Source: JAFDCJ01 sp964527835 | Lineage (GTDB): Bacteria > Desulfobacterota > Desulfobacteria > Desulfobacterales > JAFDCJ01 | NCBI GenBank assembly: GCA_964527835.1 | Contig: CAZGNV010000001.1 | Location: 176,391-240,390 of the forward strand | Direction of reading: 5' to 3' | Length of the DNA stretch: 64,000 nucleotides | Part shown: positions 48,197-57,148 of the stretch, in pieces | Layout of the letters: each line of letters opens with the position of its first letter | Numbering within the stretch: position 1 is the first letter of the stretch | Program-made: the position numbers and the translations under genes | Notes under the pieces: generated by a model | What the model was told of the DNA's origin: nothing | Databases searched by the model: none | What the model saw: only the letters and a program-made list of their open reading frames with translations

Positions 48197-49576
48197 ATGG
48201 CTGAACGTTTAGTGCAATCCCAAAAAGACAACGCGCATTACAATCTTCCGCCCCAGAACATCGAGGCCGAGCAATCTTTGATCAGCGCGATTCTGATCGA
48301 TAACAACACCCTGATAGATGTTATCGAGATCCTGGATCCGGTGGACTTTTACCGCACGGCTCACCAGAAAATATTTGCCGCCATTATGGATCTTTTCGAC
48401 AAGAGCGAACCGGCTGATCTTGTCACCCTGGCCAACCGCCTGAAGGAAAAAGGACAGCTCGAAGAGATCGGGGGGGCAGCCTACCTGGCAAAGCTGGTCG
48501 ACACGGTACCGCTGGCCGTCAACGCCCAGCATTATGCCCGCATCATCCACGACAAGGCCACCTTGCGGCGTCTGATAGAAAAATCCAATGCCATTGTAAA
48601 ACGCTGCTTTGAAGAAAAGGGTGCGGCCGATGAAGTCATTGACTATGCCGAATCGGCTATCTTTGAAATTTCCGAAAAAAAATCGCGCCAATCCTTTTAC
48701 CCCCTGAGCACAATCATTCTCGGCAACATCGACACCCTCGAAGAAAAACAGGGCAACCGCAGCCTGGTCACCGGCATTGCTTCAGGATTCACCCGCCTGG
48801 ACACCCTGACTTCGGGGTTTCAAAACTCTGATCTGATCATCCTGGCCGCGCGTCCCAGCATGGGCAAGACGGCCCTGGCGCTCAACATTGCGCGCAATGC
48901 CGCCGTGGAGGCCGGTGTGCCGGTCGCCATATTTTCGCTGGAAATGTCCAAGGAACAGCTCTCCCTGCGCATGCTCTGTTCGGAAGCGCGCATCGACTCA
49001 TCGCGCCTGCGCGGCGGATTTTTCAACATGGAAGACTGGCGGCGGTTGACCGATGCGGCCGATATCCTGACAGCCGCCCCGATTTATATCGATGACTCGC
49101 CGAGCATATCGGCCATGGAAATCCGGGCCAAGGCGCGCCGTTTGAAGATGGACAAAGATATCGGCCTGGTGATCATCGATTACCTGCAGCTCATGCAGGG
49201 CCGCGTGACTGCCGAGCGCAGGGATCTTGAAGTGTCCGAAATCTCCCGGGCCTTGAAAGCCCTGGCCAAAGAGTTGAACCTGCCCGTCATTGCCCTGTCC
49301 CAGCTCAACCGAATGCTGGAACAGCGTACCGACAAGCGGCCACGGCTTTCTGATCTGCGCGAATCCGGTGCCCTGGAACAGGATGCGGACGTGGTCGCCT
49401 TCATATACCGCGATGAGGTCTACAACAAGGAAGAAGACAACCCCAACCGGGGGGTTGCCGAGATCATCCTGGCCAAACAGCGCAACGGTCCCACCGGCGA
49501 CGTCTACTTGTCGTTTTTAAGCGCTTACACCCGCTTTGAAAACCTGGCCGCCGAAGAAGCCCAGGCAGGAAACTGA
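48197..49576 (+). CDS. dnaB: Replicative DNA helicase DnaB
   Basis: The 459-residue protein has the N-terminal helical domain (LPPQNIEAEQSLISAIL) and the RecA-like helicase domain. The Walker A loop is ARPSMGKTALALN, Walker B is LVIIDYLQLMQG, and SRALKALAKELNLPVIALSQLNR follows. RESGALEQDADVVAFIYR is the characteristic H4 motif. No intein or insertion interrupts it. DnaB unwinds DNA at the replication fork as a hexamer. Confidence 0.96.
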   Translation: MAERLVQSQKDNAHYNLPPQNIEAEQSLISAILIDNNTLIDVIEILDPVDFYRTAHQKIFAAIMDLFDKSEPADLVTLANRLKEKGQLEEIGGAAYLAKLVDTVPLAVNAQHYARIIHDKATLRRLIEKSNAIVKRCFEEKGAADEVIDYAESAIFEISEKKSRQSFYPLSTIILGNIDTLEEKQGNRSLVTGIASGFTRLDTLTSGFQNSDLIILAARPSMGKTALALNIARNAAVEAGVPVAIFSLEMSKEQLSLRMLCSEARIDSSRLRGGFFNMEDWRRLTDAADILTAAPIYIDDSPSISAMEIRAKARRLKMDKDIGLVIIDYLQLMQGRVTAERRDLEVSEISRALKALAKELNLPVIALSQLNRMLEQRTDKRPRLSDLRESGALEQDADVVAFIYRDEVYNKEEDNPNRGVAEIILAKQRNGPTGDVYLSFLSAYTRFENLAAEEAQAGN

Positions 49577-49601
49577 AAGGTATTTGAAACGCTCAAGTTA
49601 G

Positions 49602-51242
49602 TTGAAACGAATTTATGGAAATATCGCCGGCCTGAAAACCAGCCAGCTAAAACGGCTGGGCAACTTTTACCGCCGTCGCATCCCCCCCCAATTTCTGCTG
49701 ACCCCGGAGCTGGCGCGGGACATGTGCCGCCTGTCGCGGGACATCCGCCGCCAGATCGCAGTGCTGGTAAACCGCCAGGGGAAAATCCACCTGGTTCTGG
49801 TGGGAGATCCCAAAAAGATCGTCATCCCCCACATCGGGGAATATCGTGCTGCACCTGGACGTTTGAAGGGCTTGCGCTGCATCCACACCCACCTGAACGA
49901 TGAACCCCTGAGCAAGGATGATCTGACTGACCTGGCGCTATTGCGGCTGGACATGATGGCCGTGATCAACAGTACTGCCGACGGTCTGCCGCAAAAAGTA
50001 CATGCCGCCCACGTCATGCCGGTCCCTGGACAGCAAAAACCCTACCAGTTGCTGCCGCCCATCAGTCCCTCCAAGCTCGATATCGACTGCCTGGCGCTCA
50101 TCCAAGCCCTTGAAAGCGAGCTTGCGCGCACCGGCGGCGGTCGCCCGGCAGATGTGCCCGCAGAAAGCGCCTTGCTGGTCAGCGTATCCACGGCTCCCCG
50201 CTACAAGGCCGAACAATCATTGACCGAACTGCAGCAGCTTGCCATCTCCGGCGGCATCCAGGTCGTGGGCACGGTAATGCAGCACCGCGACCGGGCTGAT
50301 CCGCGCCTGCTGATCGGCCCCGGAAAACTCCAGGATCTGGCCATCGAGGCCCTGCAGCATGCCGCGACGGTGATTATCTTCGATCAGGAGCTCAATGCTT
50401 CCCAGATTCGCACGATCACTGACCAGATTGAACTCAAGGTGATCGACCGTACCCAGCTGATTCTTGATATCTTTGCCCAGCGGGCCCGCAGCCGTGAAGG
50501 CAAACTCCAGGTCGAGCTGGCCCAGCTCAAATACATGCTTCCCCGGCTGGTGGCCAAAAACACGGCCATGTCGCGGCTGACCGGTGGCATCGGGGGCCGG
50601 GGCCCGGGAGAAACCAAACTGGAAATCAATCGGCGCCGGGCCCGGGAGCGCATCGCACGGCTGGAAAATTCCCTGGAGCTCGTCAGAAAGCAACGGCGTC
50701 AGCAAAAGGCCCGGCAGACCAGAAAAGCACTGCCCGTCATTTCCATCATCGGGTACACCAACGCCGGCAAATCCACCCTGCTCAACAGTTTGACCCGCAG
50801 CAACGTCCTGGCGGAGAAGCGGCTGTTTGCCACCCTGGACCCTTCCAGCCGCCGGCTGCGCTTTCCCCGGGATATGGAAGTGATCATTACCGATACGGTG
50901 GGGTTTATTCGTGATTTGCCCAGGGATCTCATGGTCGCCTTCCGGGCCACCCTGGAAGAGTTGGACCGGGCCAATCTGCTGCTGCACATCATTGATGTCA
51001 GCAACCCGCAATTTGAAGAACAGATCCAATCGGTGGAAAAAATTCTGGCCGAGCTTGATCTTGGGGATACACCGACCATCCGGGTGCTCAACAAAATCGA
51101 TCTTGTCCAACCGCAGCTTGTCACCGGGCTGTGTCGACGGCTCAACGGCACACCGATATCGGCCCGTTCAAGATCGACCCTGCGCCCGTTGATCGAAAAG
51201 ATGGAGACGATCATCGCCGAGCTCAATCTCAACGTTGCCTAA
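49602..51242 (+). CDS. hflX: GTPase HflX, long form
   Basis: The 546-residue protein is longer than E. coli HflX (426). A distinct N-terminal region of about 190 residues has its own alpha/beta pattern. The usual HflX core begins at SVSTAPRYKAEQSLTEL. GPGETKLEINRRRARERI is the glycine-rich signature; GYTNAGKSTLLN, DTVGF and NKIDL are G1, G3 and G4. HflX binds 50S subunits and rescues stalled ribosomes. The start is TTG with no good ribosome-binding site, so the exact start is uncertain. Confidence 0.9.
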   Translation: MKRIYGNIAGLKTSQLKRLGNFYRRRIPPQFLLTPELARDMCRLSRDIRRQIAVLVNRQGKIHLVLVGDPKKIVIPHIGEYRAAPGRLKGLRCIHTHLNDEPLSKDDLTDLALLRLDMMAVINSTADGLPQKVHAAHVMPVPGQQKPYQLLPPISPSKLDIDCLALIQALESELARTGGGRPADVPAESALLVSVSTAPRYKAEQSLTELQQLAISGGIQVVGTVMQHRDRADPRLLIGPGKLQDLAIEALQHAATVIIFDQELNASQIRTITDQIELKVIDRTQLILDIFAQRARSREGKLQVELAQLKYMLPRLVAKNTAMSRLTGGIGGRGPGETKLEINRRRARERIARLENSLELVRKQRRQQKARQTRKALPVISIIGYTNAGKSTLLNSLTRSNVLAEKRLFATLDPSSRRLRFPRDMEVIITDTVGFIRDLPRDLMVAFRATLEELDRANLLLHIIDVSNPQFEEQIQSVEKILAELDLGDTPTIRVLNKIDLVQPQLVTGLCRRLNGTPISARSRSTLRPLIEKMETIIAELNLNVA

Positions 51243-51502
51243 ACAACGTGGCAATAAAATATGACAGCACCGTTAAAAAGTCATATTTGATATGAAATCG
51301 TAAAAAGTTCATTTTCTCGCTTGGGCAAGCCTTTTCGGGAGCTGCTCAGCGTTTCGCTAAATCGCAAGAACTCGGGCTAACGCCCTCAAACAGCTTGCGA
51401 TTTTAACGCTCAACGGCCTCACCGCTCTTTTTCCGAAAAGGCTTGAATCCGCTTGAAAATGACTTTTTACTGGTCCATCATATATTGCAGAAAGGATTTT
51501 CC
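51243..51502. other. Intergenic region with a MITE-like repeat pair
   Basis: The gap holds two facing copies of repeat A (51291-51338 and 51433-51480) with an inner AAATCGCAAG/CTTGCGATTT hairpin (51359-51368, 51394-51403). No gene is seen. Confidence 0.6.
51291..51480. repeat. MITE-like element with repeat A as terminal inverted repeats
   Basis: The left copy (51291-51338) is on the minus strand and reads CCGAAAAGGCTTGCCC. The right copy (51433-51480) is on the plus strand and reads CCGAAAAGGCTTGAAT. The pair face outward around a central palindrome. Single copies occur at 17681 and 58068, suggesting dispersal of the ends. Confidence 0.55.
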
Positions 51503-52279
51503 ATGCAGCTTGAAGCGTTTCAACAAATTGCGACCAAGGCGGCCTACCGGGGCGCTGAAGTGTTGCGTTTGAAATTCGGCCACATCCGCAATGTGAAAGA
51601 AAAACAGGCCCGGGAAATCGTAACCGAAGCCGATACCGAATCGGAAAAAGCAATTGTCGACACCATTCGCGAACGATTCCCGGAGCATGCCGTCCTGGGC
51701 GAAGAGGGAGGGTTGCAGGCGGGATGCTCCGAATACCGCTGGATTGTCGATCCGTTGGACGGAACGGTAAATTTTGCCCACCAGGTGCCCATCTTCTGCA
51801 TCTCCATCGCCCTGGCCCGCGGGTCGCAAATCATGGTGGGAGTTGTTTTGAACCCGGTCAACGGCGAACTGTTTTCCGCCCTGCGAGGCCGGGGGGCCTG
51901 GCTCAACGGCAGGAACATCCGGGTTTCTTCCATTGCCACGGTTGCTGACAGCCTGCTAGTCACCGGCTTTCCCTATAACCTGCAGGAGGTCTTTGAGCCG
52001 GTAATGGCCCGCTATGCCCGTTGTTTGAAAAATGCCCGGGGCATGCGCCGGCTGGGGTCGGCGGCCCTTGATCTTTGCTACGTGGCCTGCGGGCGTTTTG
52101 AAGCCTTCTGGGAACAGAACCTGAAGCCGTGGGATACGGCGGCCGGCGCCCTGATTGTCAACGAGGCCGGCGGGCAGGTGACCACCTTTTCCAATCAGCC
52201 TTTTGCAGTTGAATGCCAGGAAATTCTGGCGACCAACGGCCGGGTTCATGAAGAGATGATGGGGCTGCTTGAACTGTAG
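51503..52279 (+). CDS. suhB: Inositol monophosphatase family protein SuhB
   Basis: The 258-residue protein has the lithium-sensitive phosphatase fold. GEEGG, WIVDPLDGTVNFAH (with metal-binding Asp-Pro-Leu-Asp) and the C-terminal PWDTAAGALIVNEAGG are motifs of the family. SuhB-type enzymes cut inositol-1-phosphate; E. coli SuhB also joins rRNA antitermination. The ATG follows AGAAAGGA. The 3' end faces dnaA across a repeat element. Confidence 0.88.
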   Translation: MQLEAFQQIATKAAYRGAEVLRLKFGHIRNVKEKQAREIVTEADTESEKAIVDTIRERFPEHAVLGEEGGLQAGCSEYRWIVDPLDGTVNFAHQVPIFCISIALARGSQIMVGVVLNPVNGELFSALRGRGAWLNGRNIRVSSIATVADSLLVTGFPYNLQEVFEPVMARYARCLKNARGMRRLGSAALDLCYVACGRFEAFWEQNLKPWDTAAGALIVNEAGGQVTTFSNQPFAVECQEILATNGRVHEEMMGLLEL

Positions 52280-52282
52280 TTG

Positions 52283-52424
52283 GTGTCCACCCACAAACGG
52301 CATCTTTCGGCCTGCAGCGGCGTTTTCGCTCTTTTGAAATCCCCGACATAGCCCGCTATGCCTGCGGCTTCAAAATCGCTCAAGCCTTGCTCCAAACCAA
52401 AATCTACCATTTGTGGATGGACAC
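52283..52424. repeat. Long hairpin element between suhB and dnaA
   Basis: GTGTCCACCCACAAA (52283-52297) pairs with TTTGTGGATGGACAC (52410-52424) with one mismatch. Inside, CATAG-CCCG-CTATG forms a second palindrome and flanking TTTTGAAA-like segments also pair. It lies between convergent genes, so it may act as a two-way terminator or be a mobile repeat. Confidence 0.5.
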
Positions 52425-52427
52425 TAT

Positions 52428-53768
52428 TTAGAATTTTCCGGACTCCAGCTTCTGGCGGAAAAACTCAACCTGTTTTTTCACGGCCCGGTCTTGCTTCAGC
52501 CCGCGCTCGATGCTGTTGATGGAATGCAGGGCGGTGGCATGGTAACGGTTGAAGGATTTGCCGATGGTCTGCAGGGGAGAATCGGTATAGCGTCTGGAAA
52601 GGTAAATTGCCATCTGACGAGGCCGGACGAAATTCTGCTTGCGCGACCGCGACATGATATCCGCCATGGATACGTTGTAATACTTGCAGACCATTTTCTT
52701 GATGACTTCGATGGTGATGCGCTTGCGCTGGCGGACGATATTCTTGACGACACTCTCGGCCAGGTTAATGTCAGTGGGAACCCCCAGCAGGGAAGATTTG
52801 GCGGCCACCCCGTTGAGCCCGCTTTCAAGCTGCCGGACATCATCGGTCAACTCCCCGGCCAGATACTGAATGACATCCTCCGGCATTCGGTAGCCGTAAA
52901 GCCGGTCTTTTTTCTTCAGAATCCGCACCCGGGTCCTGAAATCGGGAGGCTCGATGACCGAAATCAGTCCGCTCGACAAGCGCGAACACAGCTTGACATT
53001 GAGCTTCGGAATATCCGACGGCAGGTAGCAGCTTGAAAAAATGATGCGTTTGCCGGCTTCAAAAAGCGTATCCAGCGTCAGGGCCAACTCGATCTGGGTG
53101 CGCTCCTTGCCACTGAGGTAGTGCACGTCTTCAAGCAGCATCACATCGCATTTGCTGCGGTATTTGGCCTTGAACTTGTCGATGGCGTCATGGCGATAGG
53201 CCTGCACCATTTCATTGCTGAAATCCTCAGCGGTTATGTAGTAAACTCTTTCCCGGGGGGAAATGGACAGCACATGATGCCCGACGGCCTGTGACAGGTG
53301 GCTTTTGCCCATGCCCGTTTTAGCCAGCAGAAACAGCGCATTTTGCTGGGCCCCCCGCCCGGAGGCCAGGGCCAGGGAGGCTGAGTAGGCAAAATCATTG
53401 CTGCCGCCAACGACGAAATGATCAAAGGTAAAATCCTTGCGCAGAAAACGCCCATTGTGCGGTCGCATATTCTGGTTCGGCAACGCCAGCTGAGGATGCA
53501 CGACAGGGTCACCGCCGGGGGCCTCGCCGTTGCTGGATATGGCAAACGACAGCCGGCATTTGCGGCCCACCGCCTGCTGAATCTCATTTTGCAGCATCGC
53601 ACCGAAAAGATCCTGCACCCGCTTTTTAGAGAAAAAATTCGGACAATGCACCACCCAGTTCGTGTCATCGCTGCGACTTAATTGCAGCGGTTCGATCCAC
53701 ATTCTGAAACTGTGAATCGGGATGCGTTGTTTGAGCGCAGATTTTATCTTTTTGCAGACAGGGTCCAT
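52428..53768 (-). CDS. dnaA: Chromosomal replication initiator DnaA
   Basis: The protein of about 446 residues has domain I (DPVCKKIKSALKQRIPIHSFRMWIEPL), a short linker and the AAA+ domain. Walker A reads AKTGMGKSH, Walker B VMLLEDVHYL, and sensor regions follow. Domain IV contains the basic-helix SRSRKQNFVRPRQMAIYL and the signature FNRYHATALHSI. DnaA binds origin boxes and opens DNA. An ATG ten codons upstream (53798) is possible, but domain I begins at the chosen one. It is divergent from uvrA and not beside dnaN. Confidence 0.9.
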   Translation of the reverse strand: MDPVCKKIKSALKQRIPIHSFRMWIEPLQLSRSDDTNWVVHCPNFFSKKRVQDLFGAMLQNEIQQAVGRKCRLSFAISSNGEAPGGDPVVHPQLALPNQNMRPHNGRFLRKDFTFDHFVVGGSNDFAYSASLALASGRGAQQNALFLLAKTGMGKSHLSQAVGHHVLSISPRERVYYITAEDFSNEMVQAYRHDAIDKFKAKYRSKCDVMLLEDVHYLSGKERTQIELALTLDTLFEAGKRIIFSSCYLPSDIPKLNVKLCSRLSSGLISVIEPPDFRTRVRILKKKDRLYGYRMPEDVIQYLAGELTDDVRQLESGLNGVAAKSSLLGVPTDINLAESVVKNIVRQRKRITIEVIKKMVCKYYNVSMADIMSRSRKQNFVRPRQMAIYLSRRYTDSPLQTIGKSFNRYHATALHSINSIERGLKQDRAVKKQVEFFRQKLESGKF

Positions 53769-54314
53769 GGAATCAAATGCTGCACTTGCCTTTCGCATAC
53801 AGAAAACGAAATTTTCAGGCTGAAGTTATGTTGTCAGTTGGCTTATGTTAAAGGAATCAAAAGACCGGGGAAGGTTTGCAAACGATGCTCTCCTCCTCAA
53901 GAAAGCATGTGCCTGTTTAAGGCATTGGTCCAGAGGTGTCAAACCTGAAAAATCCGATTTTGGGATCAGCGCGCCGCTTGTTTTGAACAATTTTTATGTC
54001 TTTGTTTTTATTGATTTAACTTTTATTGCCGGAGACAACCGACCTGAATTACATGCTTTTTGGCAAAAAAGATTTTGGTAAGAATTTTAAACAGATCCAC
54101 GGAATCGGGCCAGTTATGAACAATAATGTCTTCTCCCAAAAGCTCTTATTTTCTCCTATTATCTTTTATTTTTAATAAAATTGGCAAAAAAAATGTTCAT
54201 AATTTGGGCCACGGAAAAACGGCAATGGCATCAGATGGTTACAGGAATTTGATTTGAAATATTTTTTCAAACCCTGTAATAGAAGAAGTTCTTCAATTCC
54301 CAAAAAGGCGACCC
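53769..54314. other. AT-rich dnaA-uvrA gap, candidate replication origin
   Basis: This gap of about 550 bases lies between divergent dnaA and uvrA. A strongly AT-rich stretch (54110-54205) contains TTATGAACA (54114-54122) and its reverse complement TGTTCATAA (54194-54202). Each is one mismatch from the DnaA box TTWTNCACA. TTGGCAAAAAA occurs twice, 121 bases apart (54060 and 54181). Origins often lie beside dnaA, but no consensus TTATCCACA is found, so this is tentative. Confidence 0.35.
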
Positions 54315-57137
54315 ATGACGTTTGAAAGCATTTCCATACGCGGGGCCCGGCAGCATAACCTGAAAAATATCGATGTGACCCTGCCGCGCAACAAGCTGGT
54401 GGTCATCACGGGGCTTTCCGGTTCGGGCAAGTCGACCCTGGCATTTGACACCCTGTATGCCGAAGGCCAGCGCCGATACGTGGAATCCCTGTCCACCTAT
54501 GCGCGGCAGTTCCTGGAACGCATGGAAAAGCCGGACGTCGACATGATCGAAGGGCTTTCGCCGGCCATCGCCATCGAGCAGAAAACCGCCGGCCATAACC
54601 CGCGTTCCACGGTGGGAACCGTCACCGAAATATACGATTACCTGCGCCTGATGTTTGCCCGGGTTGGAACCCCCCACTGCTACCAGTGCGGTCAGCCCAT
54701 CAGCTCCCAGTCCATTGACCAGATGGTCGACAATGTCATGTCACTGCCTGCCGGCACCCGGGCGATCGTACTATCACCTTTGATCAGCGGTCAGAAGGGA
54801 AGCCACCAAAAACTGCTGTTGCGCCTGAAAAAGGAGGGATTTGCCCGGGTTCGGATTGACGGCCGGATGCTGGATCTTGAAGCGGTGGGCCGGCTGGATA
54901 AAACCAAAGAGCATGCGATTGAGGTGGTCATCGACCGCGTGGTCATCAAGGATGCGGTTCGCAAACGGCTGGCCGATTCCATGGAGCTGGCGCTGGCCCA
55001 ATCAGGCGGTACCGTCGCCGTTGACATCCCCGGTGAGCGCACCCTGGTTTTCAGTGAAAAGGCCACCTGCACCACCTGCGGCATCAGCCTGGGCGAGCTT
55101 ACCCCGGCCAGCTTTTCCTTTAATTCTCCCCAGGGGGCCTGCCCGCACTGTGACGGCCTGGGCGCGACCACCGAGCTGGACCCCTCGTTGATCGTCCCCA
55201 ACCCGAAACTGTCCCTGCGTGAAGGGGCCGTCAGTGTCTGGGCCAAGCGCAGCAGCATGCACTTTATCGAGTTTCTGGACGCCCTCACGCGCCATTACGG
55301 TGCGGATATTTACACCCCCTTTGAAGATCTGTCCGAAACGTTTCAAAGTGTTATCCTCCACGGCTCGGGCTCCGAGAAAATTGCCTTTTATTTCGAGCGC
55401 AACGGCCGTCGTTACACTTATCACAAGCCCTTTGAGGGCGTGATCCCCAACCTGGCGCGCCGCTACCGCGAAACGGATTCCTACCATGTGCGCGAAGAGA
55501 TCCGACAGTATATGAACTTCCAGGCCTGCCGGGAATGCAGCGGTGCGCGCTTAAACCGCGCCGGCCGCTCCGTGCGGGTGGGAGGGCTGACGATTGCCGA
55601 AATCAGTGCCCTGTCGGTGGCGGCCGCTCGGGACTTCTTTCTGGACCTGCGCTTCGACGATAAAAGGCAAATCATCGCCCACCGGATCCTGCAGGAAATT
55701 GTCCAGCGCCTGGGATTTTTGCAAAGCGTGGGGTTGTCCTATCTGAGTCTGGATCGCCCGGCCCAGACGCTGTCCGGCGGCGAAAGCCAGCGAATCCGCC
55801 TGGCCACCCAGATCGGATCCAAATTGACCGGCGTGCTCTATGTTCTGGATGAACCTAGCATCGGCCTGCATCAAAAGGACAACCAGCGACTGCTGGCCAG
55901 CCTGCTGGAGATGCGCGATCTGGGCAACACGGTGCTGGTGGTCGAACACGATGAAGAAACCATTCGGGCCGCCGATTTTGTGGTCGATATGGGCCCGGGA
56001 GCCGGAATCAACGGAGGACAGGTGGTGTTTGCCGGACCGCCGGCCGAACTTTTGCACCACCCGGCATCTTTGACCGGCCAGTACCTGTCAGGACGCAGGT
56101 CCATTGAAATCCCGGCCCAGCGCCGCCCGGGCCATCTTCCCGGGCTGGTAGTGGAAGGGGCCACGCACAACAACCTTAAGAACATCACCGTCACCTTTCC
56201 CAGGGGCTGTCTGATCTGTGTCACCGGCGTATCGGGTTCGGGAAAGTCCTCCCTGGTGCTGGAAACCCTCTATCCCGCCCTGATTCAAAAACTGCATCTC
56301 GCCCGCATTGCCGCCGGACGCCATCAGCGCGTGCTGGGCCTCGAATACATTGACAAGGTCGTCAATATTGACCAGTCACCCATCGGCAAAACGCCACGTT
56401 CCAACCCCGGAACTTACACGGGACTGTTTTCTTTTATCCGGGAGCTGTTTTCGCGCACCCCGGAAGCCCGCATGCGCGGATACAAACCGGGCCGTTTCAG
56501 TTTCAATGTCAAGGGGGGGCGCTGCGAGGCCTGCCAGGGAGACGGCATCGTCAAGATCGAGATGCATTTTCTGCCCGATGTCTATGTGGCCTGCGACGTG
56601 TGCCATGGAAAACGCTATAACCGCGAAACCCTCGAAATCCGGTACAAGGGAAAAAACATCCACGAAGTTCTGGCCATGACCGTCAACCAGGCGGTGGCCT
56701 TTTTTTCGCGCCTCGAAAAAATCCGCTCAAAGCTCGAGACCCTGGTGGAGGTGGGCCTGGGATACGTTCAGCTGGGTCAGCCGGCCACGACCCTGTCCGG
56801 CGGTGAAGCCCAGCGCGTCAAGTTATCACGGGAACTGAGCAAAAAAGCCACCGGCCGGACCGTGTACATCCTGGATGAGCCCACCACTGGCCTGCATACC
56901 GATGACATCCGCAGACTGCTCAACGTCCTCAACCAGCTGGTGGCGGCCGGCAACACGGTGATCGTCATCGAACACAACATGGATGTGATCAAAACCGCCG
57001 ATCATATTATTGACCTGGGCCCCGAAGGGGGCGATGCTGGCGGCCAGCTCATCGCCTGCGGAACGCCGGAGCAGATCGCCGCCGTGCCCGGTTCCTACAC
57101 GGGTGAATTTCTGCAGCGAATTCTTGCAAAAACCTAG
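54315..57137 (+). CDS. uvrA: UvrABC excinuclease subunit A
   Basis: The 940-residue protein has two ABC-ATPase halves. The first Walker A is GLSGSGKSTLAFDTLYAEG and the signature SGGESQRIRLATQI; the second has GVSGSGKSSLVLETL and SGGEAQRVKLSREL. Zinc modules show CTTCG/CPHCDG and CEACQGDG/CDVCHGKRY cysteine pairs. UvrA finds DNA lesions and loads UvrB. Both ATP sites look intact. A rare AAGGCG serves as ribosome-binding site. Confidence 0.96.
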   Translation: MTFESISIRGARQHNLKNIDVTLPRNKLVVITGLSGSGKSTLAFDTLYAEGQRRYVESLSTYARQFLERMEKPDVDMIEGLSPAIAIEQKTAGHNPRSTVGTVTEIYDYLRLMFARVGTPHCYQCGQPISSQSIDQMVDNVMSLPAGTRAIVLSPLISGQKGSHQKLLLRLKKEGFARVRIDGRMLDLEAVGRLDKTKEHAIEVVIDRVVIKDAVRKRLADSMELALAQSGGTVAVDIPGERTLVFSEKATCTTCGISLGELTPASFSFNSPQGACPHCDGLGATTELDPSLIVPNPKLSLREGAVSVWAKRSSMHFIEFLDALTRHYGADIYTPFEDLSETFQSVILHGSGSEKIAFYFERNGRRYTYHKPFEGVIPNLARRYRETDSYHVREEIRQYMNFQACRECSGARLNRAGRSVRVGGLTIAEISALSVAAARDFFLDLRFDDKRQIIAHRILQEIVQRLGFLQSVGLSYLSLDRPAQTLSGGESQRIRLATQIGSKLTGVLYVLDEPSIGLHQKDNQRLLASLLEMRDLGNTVLVVEHDEETIRAADFVVDMGPGAGINGGQVVFAGPPAELLHHPASLTGQYLSGRRSIEIPAQRRPGHLPGLVVEGATHNNLKNITVTFPRGCLICVTGVSGSGKSSLVLETLYPALIQKLHLARIAAGRHQRVLGLEYIDKVVNIDQSPIGKTPRSNPGTYTGLFSFIRELFSRTPEARMRGYKPGRFSFNVKGGRCEACQGDGIVKIEMHFLPDVYVACDVCHGKRYNRETLEIRYKGKNIHEVLAMTVNQAVAFFSRLEKIRSKLETLVEVGLGYVQLGQPATTLSGGEAQRVKLSRELSKKATGRTVYILDEPTTGLHTDDIRRLLNVLNQLVAAGNTVIVIEHNMDVIKTADHIIDLGPEGGDAGGQLIACGTPEQIAAVPGSYTGEFLQRILAKT

Positions 57138-57148
57138 AGGTTTTTCTG

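Noticed and set aside
53769..54314. Classical DnaA boxes TTATCCACA
   Set aside because: No exact copy is present; only one-mismatch forms were found, so the origin call stays tentative.
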